Shown: in pieces, positions 25,292 through 32,798 of the stretch
Position numbering within the stretch: the stretch's first letter is position 1
Layout: every line of letters starts with the position of its first letter
Assembly: GCA_046462535.1 (NCBI GenBank)
Contig: JBKGVF010000022.1
Location: forward strand, 1-64,000
Reading direction: 5' to 3'
DNA from: JAAZCI01 sp046462535
GTDB taxonomy: Bacteria; Pseudomonadota; Gammaproteobacteria; Cardiobacteriales; Wohlfahrtiimonadaceae
Length of the DNA: 64,000 nt
Program-made: the position numbers and the translations under genes
Notes under the pieces: model-generated
Database searches by the model: none
What the model saw: the letters and a program-made list of their open reading frames with translations, nothing else
Told to the model about the DNA's origin: nothing

Positions 25292-26323
25292 ATGCAGGGG
25301 AAGAGTGAGGTGGGCTCAATCGAGCGTTATATTGAGCAGATAAATAGTGGCGCACAGCCCGATACCGATTATCTTCAGTATCCATTAAGGGGGGCTCCCT
25401 TTACTATTAGTGGGGCCACTCTAGCACGCCTTGTAGAGCAGCATCGTTACCTGATCACCCCTACGGGAGGGGGTGAAGCGTTACTATTAGTGGGGATTCG
25501 TGCTGCCGGTAGTGATGCCCCTTTTGGGGTTTGGCTCAATGAGGCAACCATCTATGAGCAGGTGGGGGATTATCAGTCTCTCAATTGTCTCTTACTGATT
25601 TGGGATCGTAAACACCATAAAATCGCTCTATTTCGGGGATCGACACTCCCCCATATCACAGCGGTTAATGAGCAACGGCAGCAACCTGATGCACGAGTCG
25701 CTAATCAGCTCTCTATGGGGCTCTACAACTACCGTGTAGGTGCCCATGAGCCGGAAGGGCGCCCTCCAGAGGAGGGGGCGTTTCGATTAAGCCGACTGCA
25801 GCCGGTGCCTATCTGGCGTTATGGTGAGAAGGGGCTTTGGCTCGACTTATCGGTACCCAATGATCATATCCATAGTGCCCAAAGCAGAACACAACCGACA
25901 GGGATTAGTTATGCTTCGGCGGGCTGTCAAGTGGTAGAAGGGGATCAGACCGACGCTGGGATTGAGGGGTTGTACCAAACATTTCGCCTCTTTGCCGGAT
26001 TGAGCGCTCAGCCCCATCGTGATGAGATCGGTCTTCCCTACCAATATCTACTTACCCATACTCGTCACCTTGAGGCGATCGCTTTAGGGAGTAGGGCTCT
26101 AATACTGCAACATGGCTCACAAGGGCATTTGGTAAGGAGTGTGCAAGAGGCGCTGATGGCAGCCGATTTTTTAGATGAGGATCATATTGATAAAGGCTAC
26201 TTTAATGGTGCGACGACCTTAGCACTCTATCGTTATCAGCAGGCACATCAACTGCGTGCCGATGGGGTGATTACGGAGCAGGTTTGGCGCCATTTAGGGG
26301 GGAGGCGTGAGGCCTTCTATTAA
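25292..26323 (+). CDS. Unknown protein with C-terminal peptidoglycan-binding domain
   Basis: A 343-residue protein with no signal peptide visible. Residues from about 270 form a peptidoglycan-binding type 1 repeat (LVRSVQEALMAADF, YFNGATTLALYRYQQAHQLRADGVITEQVW). The first 260 residues have no family I recognise; a phrase such as GIRAAGSDAPFGVWLNEATIYE suggests a globular enzyme-like domain. Phage-tail-associated and lysozyme-like proteins sometimes have this layout. ATG 25292 lies seven bases after AAGGGG; ATG 25286 abuts it. Divergent from ubiA and apparently monocistronic. Confidence 0.65.
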   Translation: MQGKSEVGSIERYIEQINSGAQPDTDYLQYPLRGAPFTISGATLARLVEQHRYLITPTGGGEALLLVGIRAAGSDAPFGVWLNEATIYEQVGDYQSLNCLLLIWDRKHHKIALFRGSTLPHITAVNEQRQQPDARVANQLSMGLYNYRVGAHEPEGRPPEEGAFRLSRLQPVPIWRYGEKGLWLDLSVPNDHIHSAQSRTQPTGISYASAGCQVVEGDQTDAGIEGLYQTFRLFAGLSAQPHRDEIGLPYQYLLTHTRHLEAIALGSRALILQHGSQGHLVRSVQEALMAADFLDEDHIDKGYFNGATTLALYRYQQAHQLRADGVITEQVWRHLGGRREAFY

Positions 26324-26458
26324 AAGGGTGATGGTTGAGCTAGGTTGCTCCATGTGAGTCAATTTTTCTTTAAACTATAGCAACTGATTGTAATAGTAAG
26401 GGAGGGATCGGTTTACGATCCTTCTTCATTTCTTGAGATAACAGATGGGGGAGAAGTG

Positions 26459-28231
26459 GTGAAAAGAGATGGTATTTTAGCCCGATGGCCCTTTCTACAA
26501 GCATTAAAAGGGTATTCATTAACAACACTACGTCACGATCTGATGGGGGGATTGACGGTGGGAATGATTGCGGTGCCGCTCTCGATGGCATTGGCGATCA
26601 ACTCAGGGGTTAGCCCACAAAATGGTCTCTATACAACCATTGTTGCCGGATTTTTAATCGCCCTATTTGGGGGATCACGCTTTAACGTATCGGGTCCAAC
26701 GGCAGCCTTTGTGATTATTCTCCAACCCATTACCAACCAATATGGGGTGGCAGGCTTACTACTTGCAAGTTTTATGGCAGGAATCATTCTGCTGCTGATG
26801 GGACTCTTTAAGTTGGGGCGAATGGTTCATTTTGTACCCCATCCAGTCACGACAGGATTTAGTACAGGCATTGCGATTGTGATTGCTATGACTCAACTGC
26901 CTGATCTATTAGGAGCTGAGCCCTCTACCGCAATGAATGATTTCCTCTCCCGTATGGAGGGGATTGTTGGGCTCTTTAAAGAGGTCTCTTACGTCGACTT
27001 AATGCTGGGCATCGGTACCCTTTTAGGCTTAATTCTGCTGCCGCGTCTTATTAAGCGAGTGCCCCCCCATCTAATCGTTTTAGGTATTGTGGCGCTTTTG
27101 GGTATCTGGCTTAAGGAGCTTGGTTTTCAGTTTCGCACTATCGATTCTGTCTTTAGTTATACCGCTGTTGATGGAACGACGGCAACGGGCATTCCATCGA
27201 CTCTTCCTACCTTCTCACCGCCATGGAATGATGAAGCGGGAAACTCAATCTTTTCATGGACGATTATCCAAGAGCTATTGCCAAGTGCCTTCGTTATCGC
27301 GATTTTAGGTGCGATTGAGTCACTGCTCTGTGCGGTCGTTGCTGATGGGATGAAAAATACTCGGCATAACCCCGATGCGGAGCTTGTCGGTCAAGGGATT
27401 GGGAATATTGTCGCCCCTTTCTTCGGTGGCTTTGCTGCTACCGGTGCACTTGCTCGTACGGCTGCAAGTATTCGTGCAGGGGCGAAGACACCGATTGCCT
27501 CAATCATTCATGCACTCTTTGTTTTAGTCACATTGCTTCTGCTTGCGCCCCTACTAGGATATCTCCCAATGGCAGCATTGGGCGGCATGTTACTGATGGT
27601 GGCGTGGAGCATGGCCGATCTTCGTTACTTTAAAGAGACCTTAAGGATGGCGCCGACTCAAGATCGTATCATCCTCTTTACCTGTCTTATCCTCACGGTT
27701 CTCTTTGATATGGTGGTGGCGGTAATGGTCGGGATGATCTTAGCTAGTCTGCTCTTTATGGCCCGTATGACACAGATGACTCAAGCAGACTTTCTTTTAG
27801 AGGGCGCTGCATGTGATGATGATGCCTCCTGTGATGAGGAGGAGCGCCGTAGTCCGATTCTTCATTACGAGATTCGTGGTCCCTTCTTTTTTGGTGCAGC
27901 GCGAAAGGCACTCGAGTCATTTGAGCGGCTCCCCCATATTAGTCAATCATTTGAGGTGGTTATTATTGATCTCTCGGCAGTCCCTTTAATTGATTTAACA
28001 GGATTAATTACGTTCAAAGCGATGTTAGAGCGTCTAAAAGGGAAGGGGATCCGGATCATTATGGTAGGGCTCAATAGTGGGACTAAAGAGACATTAGGGA
28101 AAGCGGGGCTCTCGCCAAAAAAAGAGGAGGGAATCTTTTGGGCAAGTGATACGGCGGAGGCTCGATATTTAGGGGAAGCGCTCTTAGCCTGTGAGACAGA
28201 TGAGGAGGCACTTAAGCTCAAGGAGCGGTAA
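26459..28231 (+). CDS. SulP-family anion permease with STAS domain
   Basis: Inner-membrane transporter of 590 residues. The membrane domain opens with GLTVGMIAVPLSMALAIN and includes ALFGGSRFNVSGPTAAFV, both SulP hallmarks, and has 10-14 hydrophobic segments. The C-terminal cytoplasmic STAS domain covers roughly 470-570 (FEVVIIDLSAVPLIDLTGL). Substrates in the family include sulfate, bicarbonate and dicarboxylates; no sulfur-assimilation or carbonic-anhydrase gene adjoins, so this is open. Start is GTG 26459 (or the GTG three bases earlier) after GGGGGAG. A hairpin GGATCG/CGATCC lies about 40 bases upstream. Confidence 0.9.
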   Translation: MKRDGILARWPFLQALKGYSLTTLRHDLMGGLTVGMIAVPLSMALAINSGVSPQNGLYTTIVAGFLIALFGGSRFNVSGPTAAFVIILQPITNQYGVAGLLLASFMAGIILLLMGLFKLGRMVHFVPHPVTTGFSTGIAIVIAMTQLPDLLGAEPSTAMNDFLSRMEGIVGLFKEVSYVDLMLGIGTLLGLILLPRLIKRVPPHLIVLGIVALLGIWLKELGFQFRTIDSVFSYTAVDGTTATGIPSTLPTFSPPWNDEAGNSIFSWTIIQELLPSAFVIAILGAIESLLCAVVADGMKNTRHNPDAELVGQGIGNIVAPFFGGFAATGALARTAASIRAGAKTPIASIIHALFVLVTLLLLAPLLGYLPMAALGGMLLMVAWSMADLRYFKETLRMAPTQDRIILFTCLILTVLFDMVVAVMVGMILASLLFMARMTQMTQADFLLEGAACDDDASCDEEERRSPILHYEIRGPFFFGAARKALESFERLPHISQSFEVVIIDLSAVPLIDLTGLITFKAMLERLKGKGIRIIMVGLNSGTKETLGKAGLSPKKEEGIFWASDTAEARYLGEALLACETDEEALKLKER

Positions 28232-28288
28232 ATTTTATTAAAGGGTTGTCAATTGAGGTAATAGAGTGAGGAGAGTGTGTTATTTCCG

Positions 28289-28366
28289 ATCACCCTTATT
28301 GACAGGAGTACCCCACTTCATCATATATTAAGGATCATTTATCCTCTTTATGAGGGTGATAAGTGG
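28289..28366 (+). promoter_or_regulatory. Complex inverted repeats upstream of pxpBCA
   Basis: ATCACCCT (28289) and AGGGTGAT (28353) form one inverted pair, CCACTT (28313) and AAGTGG (28361) another, with AGGAT/ATCCT between. The pairs interleave, so they could form alternative RNA structures or regulator sites. This lies about 90 bases before pxpB. Confidence 0.35.
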
Positions 28367-28453
28367 CAGCTGATTATTACTTAAGCCGTCGCTTTTTACA
28401 GAATTTTTATAGAAGAATAAGAGTCGAAAAGACCAGAAGAAGAGGAGGGTGCT

Positions 28454-29131
28454 GTGCCAGTTAAACTCTATCCACTAGGGGATCGAGGGGTCACCTTGAG
28501 CTGTGGGGGAGAGGGGGTCTCGCTTGCGGTTCAGAGACGGATCTGGTGGATCGCTCAGACCCTTCAGCAGCAGAGAGAGGAGGGATTGCCCATTTTAGAG
28601 GTGATTCCAGGGATGAATAACCTCACCCTCACTTTTGTGCCACAACAATCGAGGCAGCGATCGCTTCTTAAGCGGTTAGAATCACTCTGGCATGAGAGTG
28701 CTCAACGGACTGCTGATACCGCTCCTCTTGGGCGTACTGTTGAGGTGCCGGTCACCTATGGTGGTCCGCTGGGGATGGATCTTCCCGCAGTTGCCAAGTA
28801 TCACCAGATGGGAATTGATGAGGTGGTGGAGCGCCATACAGCGCCCCTCTATACAGTCTATTTTGTAGGATTTATGCCTGGCTTTCTCTATCTTGGTGGG
28901 CTTGATGACGCTCTTATCACCCCTCGTCACTCGACTCCTCGACTCGCTATTCCTGCAGGAAGTGTCGGAATTGGTGGTGCTCAAACGGGGGTCTATCCTA
29001 AAGAATCCCCAGGGGGATGGCAGATTATTGGTAATAGTAAACTCACCTTTTTTGATGTCACTAAAGAGGAGCCTTCACTCTTAATGCCGGGGGATCAGCT
29101 CCGTTTTGTAGCAGAGGAGATTTTAGAATGA
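28454..29131 (+). CDS. pxpB: 5-oxoprolinase subunit PxpB (KipI family)
   Basis: One of three subunits of the bacterial ATP-dependent 5-oxoprolinase, 225 residues. The family sequence is clear: VIPGMNNLTLTF, then VPVTYGGPLGMDLPAVA, then YTVYFVGFMPGFLYLGGLD, then RLAIPAGSVGIGGAQTGVYP. The complex hydrolyses 5-oxoproline to glutamate with ATP. The start is GTG 28454 or nearby after AGGAGGG. Its stop overlaps the start of pxpC (ATGA). Confidence 0.92.
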   Translation: MPVKLYPLGDRGVTLSCGGEGVSLAVQRRIWWIAQTLQQQREEGLPILEVIPGMNNLTLTFVPQQSRQRSLLKRLESLWHESAQRTADTAPLGRTVEVPVTYGGPLGMDLPAVAKYHQMGIDEVVERHTAPLYTVYFVGFMPGFLYLGGLDDALITPRHSTPRLAIPAGSVGIGGAQTGVYPKESPGGWQIIGNSKLTFFDVTKEEPSLLMPGDQLRFVAEEILE

Positions 29132-30108
29132 TTGAGATTCTCTCTCCAGGGTTGCAGAGCACTGTTCAAGATTATGGTCGCTTCCACTACGCTCACTTAG
29201 GGGTAGGGAAGGGGGGTGCTATGGATACCCTATCACTCCATATCGCTAATCGTTTAGTGGGGAATGCCGGCAATACAGCTGCATTAGAGGTGGTGATTCT
29301 TACGCCGATTCGCCTGAAATTTCATCACCCCTGTTGGGTTGCCGTTACCGGCTCTAATTGCCAAATTATCCTTAACCAACATGCTCAAGGGTGGCATGGA
29401 TGGCGTATTGCTATCAAGGCAGGTGATACCTTAGAGTTACGTCCCACCCACAACTCTGGGCTCTATAGCTATCTTGCCTTCTCTGGAGGGCTTGATACAC
29501 CAAAAGTGTTGGGCTCTTACAGTACCGATATTAAGAATCATCTTGGGGGGCATAAAGGGGATGGTACTCCTTTGAAGAGGGGGGATCGACTACAACTTAA
29601 GTCACCGAGCAGCACCATCACCCATGCGATTGGGGCGAAGATGTTTAACCGCAATTTTATTAGCTCTCAGATCGCGCTCTTAAAAGGACCAGAGTTTCAC
29701 CACTTTACTCCTGAGGCGCAACAGCGCCTATTAGAGCAGCCGTGGCAGGTGAGTAACAATAGTAATCGGATGGGGATTCGGTTAACGGGGGGGCAATTAG
29801 AGCGAATTGAGGAGGGTGATCTGCTCTCATCAGGCGTCTATGAGGGGGTGATTCAGGTACCCCCTAATGGTGAGCCCCTTATTCTTGCCGCGGAGGCACA
29901 AAGTACTGGAGGTTATCCCCGAATTGGTGTGATTCCTCAAGCAGAGCTCTGGAAGCTCGCCTATCTCTCCTATCGTGAGCCACTCTACTTTACCCTTATT
30001 GATGATGAGGCGGCAGAAGCACGCCTGAAGCAGCAGCAACAATACTTAAATAACTTGGAATATATGATTCATTTAGATGGAGCAACGTTTGGACGATATT
30101 ATGACTAA
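29128..30108 (+). CDS. pxpC: 5-oxoprolinase subunit PxpC (KipA family)
   Basis: Biotin-dependent carboxyltransferase-fold protein of 326 residues, the partner of PxpB. Characteristic text includes LSPGLQSTVQDYGR at the N-terminus, GAMDTLSLHIANRLVGN, AFSGGLD, and SNRMGIRLTG. Overlap with pxpB and pxpA shows translational coupling. In Bacillus subtilis the homologous KipI/KipA were first described as a histidine-kinase inhibitor pair; the oxoprolinase role was established later. Confidence 0.92.
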   Translation: MIEILSPGLQSTVQDYGRFHYAHLGVGKGGAMDTLSLHIANRLVGNAGNTAALEVVILTPIRLKFHHPCWVAVTGSNCQIILNQHAQGWHGWRIAIKAGDTLELRPTHNSGLYSYLAFSGGLDTPKVLGSYSTDIKNHLGGHKGDGTPLKRGDRLQLKSPSSTITHAIGAKMFNRNFISSQIALLKGPEFHHFTPEAQQRLLEQPWQVSNNSNRMGIRLTGGQLERIEEGDLLSSGVYEGVIQVPPNGEPLILAAEAQSTGGYPRIGVIPQAELWKLAYLSYREPLYFTLIDDEAAEARLKQQQQYLNNLEYMIHLDGATFGRYYD

Positions 30109-30904
30109 GAGTAAACCGATGCGTGTTGATCTCAACTCTGATTTAGGGGAGAGTTTAGGATTATGGCGAATGGGGAGTGATGCAGAGATTCTGCCCTATA
30201 TCTCCTCAGCTAACATTGCCTGTGGCTTTCATGCTGGTGATCCTGCCATTATGAGAGAGACAGTGCAAAACGCACTAGAAGAGGGTGTGGCGATTGGTGC
30301 ACACCCCTCCCTTCCGGATCTTGTGGGGTTTGGGCGACGTAATATCGCCATCACCCCTGAGGAGGCGTACGATCTGATCATCTATCAGGTAGGTGCATTA
30401 ATGGGCTTTTTAAAGCTCTTTGGAGCATCGCTACACCATGTTAAGCCTCATGGGGCCCTCTATCAGATGGCAGCACGTGATGAGTCTCTGGCCCTTGCGG
30501 TTGCGCAAGCGGTGGCAGATCTTACAAATGGGGAGGCAATACTCTATGGGTTAGCGGGCAGTGAGCTCATCAAAGCAGGTCGATCACTTGGGCTATCAGT
30601 GGCCAATGAGGTCTTTGCCGATCGCACCTACCAAGAGGATGGGCATCTTACCTCACGGTTAGAGAGAGATGCGCTGATTACAGATCCTGATATTGCTATC
30701 GCTCAGGTTTTGCAGATGGTTGTCGATAACGAGGTTACCACCACTACTGGCGTGGTCATCCCCCTTGAGTGTGACACAATCTGCATTCATGGAGATGGAG
30801 TCACGGCACGCCAATTTGCGCATACGATCCATCATGCTTTAAGGAAGCGAGGGATTATGATTACCTCATCCTTCTGCAGCGCAGATGATCCTATGTACCA
30901 TTAG
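30101..30904 (+). CDS. pxpA: 5-oxoprolinase subunit PxpA (LamB/YcsF family)
   Basis: LamB/YcsF-family protein with the family opening MRVDLNSDLGESLG and the following SSANIACGFHAGDP, GAHPSLPDL, VKPHGALY and VFADRTYQEDGHL. It completes the PxpABC enzyme. The start is uncertain: ATG 30101 overlaps the pxpC stop, and ATG 30119 matches the family's usual first residue; neither has a strong ribosome site. The frame extends to an ATG at 30077. The NRAMP-like permease gene follows. Confidence 0.9.
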   Translation: MTKSKPMRVDLNSDLGESLGLWRMGSDAEILPYISSANIACGFHAGDPAIMRETVQNALEEGVAIGAHPSLPDLVGFGRRNIAITPEEAYDLIIYQVGALMGFLKLFGASLHHVKPHGALYQMAARDESLALAVAQAVADLTNGEAILYGLAGSELIKAGRSLGLSVANEVFADRTYQEDGHLTSRLERDALITDPDIAIAQVLQMVVDNEVTTTTGVVIPLECDTICIHGDGVTARQFAHTIHHALRKRGIMITSSFCSADDPMYH

Positions 30905-30993
30905 GGAATTAAGTAGGGTTGTGCTATTAATGGAGTAATCGACTCACCGTGAGGAGAGTGACCACTATCAACTGGTGGTGGTTACCCATAATT

Positions 30994-31048
30994 AATAATA
31001 AACATAATCATTACAATAACCACAACAATAATAATAACAATAAAGGAG
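30994..31048 (+). promoter_or_regulatory. AAY-repeat tract abutting the Shine-Dalgarno of the permease gene
   Basis: AATAATAA occurs at 30994-31001. From 31024 to 31043 there are six consecutive AAY triplets plus AA, running directly into AAGGAG (31043-31048), with ATG at 31054. In Pseudomonas, AAYAAYAA next to a ribosome site is where Hfq with Crc blocks translation of catabolic mRNAs. The sequence is seen; that role is inferred. Confidence 0.5.
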
Positions 31049-31053
31049 CGGTT

Positions 31054-32256
31054 ATGAATGTCATTCAAGAGCGTCGTCGAGCCATTATTGGTGCACTCTT
31101 TCTGATGGGACTCTCTGCCATTGGTCCCGGATTTTTAACACAAACTACCCAATTTACCCTGCAACTAGGGGCGAGCTTTGGATTTGTCATTTTAGTCTCA
31201 ATTCTTCTTGATCTTGGAGCGCAACTCAATATCTGGAAGGTGATTACCGTCTCTAATATGCGGGGGCAAGATATTGCGAATAAGGTGATTCCTGGATTGG
31301 GCTATTTTGTCTCTTTTCTTGTGGTGATTGGAGGGCTCGCCTTCAATATTGGTAATGTTGCTGGAGCGGGTTTAGGGATTGAGGTCTTTACGGGGATATC
31401 GGTAGAGATGGGGGCGATCATTAGTGCTGCGGTGGCCATTGGGATCTTTCTCTTTAAGGAGGCGGGGCGCATTATGGATAAATTTGTTCAATATGCGGGG
31501 ATCTTAATGATATTGTTAACCCTCTATGTGGTTGCGCAATCATCACCCCCCATTGGTGAAGCGGCGCTACGCACCTTCTATCCTGAGTATATTGATGCTG
31601 GGGTGATTTTAGCCATTGTGACTTTAGTGGGCGGAACAGTAGGGGGGTATATCACCTTTGCTGGGGCTCATCGGCTTCTTGATGCAGGGGTTCATGGTAA
31701 AGAGGCTCTCAAAGAGGTCTCCTATGGGTCGATGATGGGTATTGGGGTTACGGCAGTGATGCGCCTTATTCTCTTTTTAGCCGTTCTAGGGGTGATTTCA
31801 CAAGGGTATCGATTAGCTGAAGGGAATCCGGTTGCCTCTGTCTTTCGGCATGCTGCTGGTGATATGGGGTACTATATTTTTGGGGTAATTATGTGGGGGG
31901 CTGCCATCACTTCAGTGATTGGGGCGGCCTATACTTCGGTTACCTTCCTTCGGGTTTTCTCCCCTCTTGTCGCTACCTATCAAAACCGCTTTATTATCGC
32001 CTTTATTCTTATCTCAACAGTGGTCTTTGTTAGTGTGGGACGTCCGGTAGAGATCTTAATTTTAGTGGGTACCTTAAATGGGCTGATTCTCCCTTTAACT
32101 CTGGGGCCTCTCCTCTTTGCGGCATATAAGCGTGAGGTGGTGGGGGATTACCAACATCCCATCTGGCAGACCTGTTTTGGGGCGGTGGTGGTGATTGTGA
32201 TGACCCTCTTAAGTATCAATGCGATCTACAATTATATTATTGGTTGGCTGAGTTGA
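31054..32256 (+). CDS. NRAMP-like permease (YcsG family), probable oxoproline uptake
   Basis: Inner-membrane protein of 400 residues with about eleven helices. The first helix reads LFLMGLSAIGPGFLTQTTQF, in the position where metal-transporting NRAMP proteins carry DPGN; the metal ligands are missing, so it is unlikely to move Mn or Fe. YcsG of B. subtilis, an NRAMP relative, is encoded beside the oxoprolinase genes, and the same linkage here supports uptake of 5-oxoproline or a related compound. The open frame runs 35 codons further upstream through an Asn/His-rich translation of the AAY tract; the true start is ATG 31054 after AAAGGAG. Confidence 0.8.
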   Translation: MNVIQERRRAIIGALFLMGLSAIGPGFLTQTTQFTLQLGASFGFVILVSILLDLGAQLNIWKVITVSNMRGQDIANKVIPGLGYFVSFLVVIGGLAFNIGNVAGAGLGIEVFTGISVEMGAIISAAVAIGIFLFKEAGRIMDKFVQYAGILMILLTLYVVAQSSPPIGEAALRTFYPEYIDAGVILAIVTLVGGTVGGYITFAGAHRLLDAGVHGKEALKEVSYGSMMGIGVTAVMRLILFLAVLGVISQGYRLAEGNPVASVFRHAAGDMGYYIFGVIMWGAAITSVIGAAYTSVTFLRVFSPLVATYQNRFIIAFILISTVVFVSVGRPVEILILVGTLNGLILPLTLGPLLFAAYKREVVGDYQHPIWQTCFGAVVVIVMTLLSINAIYNYIIGWLS

Positions 32257-32264
32257 TGCCAATG

Positions 32265-32696
32265 TTAGGAGAGATGGGTCTTTTTGTGTGCATTTAGATC
32301 CATCTCTAATGTGCTAATACCTTCAATAATTGTACACTCATCGGGGGGATGATTTGTGGCGCAGCTTGCTTGTAGCTGGGCAAGGCGCCGTTTGAGATCT
32401 TGCAACTCATGGATCCGAATCTCAATATGTTCAATATGTTCTCGCACAATATCGTTAATGGGAAGACAGGTACTCTCCCCTTCGGTAGCGGCGGTTAGGA
32501 GCGCACGAATCTCCTCAAGTGACATATCAAAAGCACGGCAATTGCGGATAAAGGTGAGTCGTTCTAGATGGTGCTCTTGGTAGATACGATAATTATTCGC
32601 AGCCCGTTGAGGTTCTGGCAGTAAGCCCTCCTTCTCATAGTAGCGGATTGTCTCTACCGGTACTCCGCTCACTGTTGCTAATTGCCCAATTCTCAC
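32265..32696 (-). CDS. cadR: MerR-family Cd/Pb/Zn-responsive regulator (CadR/PbrR type)
   Basis: Metal-sensing activator of 143 residues. The MerR helix-turn-helix reads MRIGQLATVSGVPVETIRYYEKEGLL, followed by NYRIY and FIRNCRAFDMSLEEI, where the cysteine equals the CadR/PbrR metal-ligand Cys; further Cys occur at STCLP, ASC and DEC. This set fits divalent soft metals (Cd, Pb, Zn) rather than Cu(I). It is divergent from the P-type ATPase gene across a canonical long-spacer promoter. A hairpin, AGAGATGGGTC with GATCCATCTCT, overlaps its last codons and may act as terminator. Confidence 0.87.
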   Translation of the reverse strand: MRIGQLATVSGVPVETIRYYEKEGLLPEPQRAANNYRIYQEHHLERLTFIRNCRAFDMSLEEIRALLTAATEGESTCLPINDIVREHIEHIEIRIHELQDLKRRLAQLQASCATNHPPDECTIIEGISTLEMDLNAHKKTHLS

Positions 32697-32732
32697 GATT
32701 GCCCCCTCTCATCTTAAAATCGCCATTTTAGC

Positions 32733-32763
32733 TTGACCCTGTAGTGACTATAGGGTGTTTAAT
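32733..32763 (+). promoter_or_regulatory. MerR-type promoter and operator of cadA
   Basis: TTGACC (-35, 32733-32738) and TTTAAT (-10, 32758-32763) are separated by 19 bases, the overlong spacer that MerR-family activators untwist. A 21-base near-perfect dyad (32736-32756; arms ACCCTGTAG and CTATAGGGT) fills the spacer and matches known CadR/PbrR operators. Confidence 0.85.
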
Positions 32764-32798
32764 AGATTTCAATATAGTGAAAATTATAGGAGAAGTCT

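Noticed and set aside
32270..32307. Hairpin as terminator of the NRAMP-like permease
   Set aside because: The stem is good but lies within the cadR coding end, has a 16-base loop and no clean T-tract; mentioned under cadR only.
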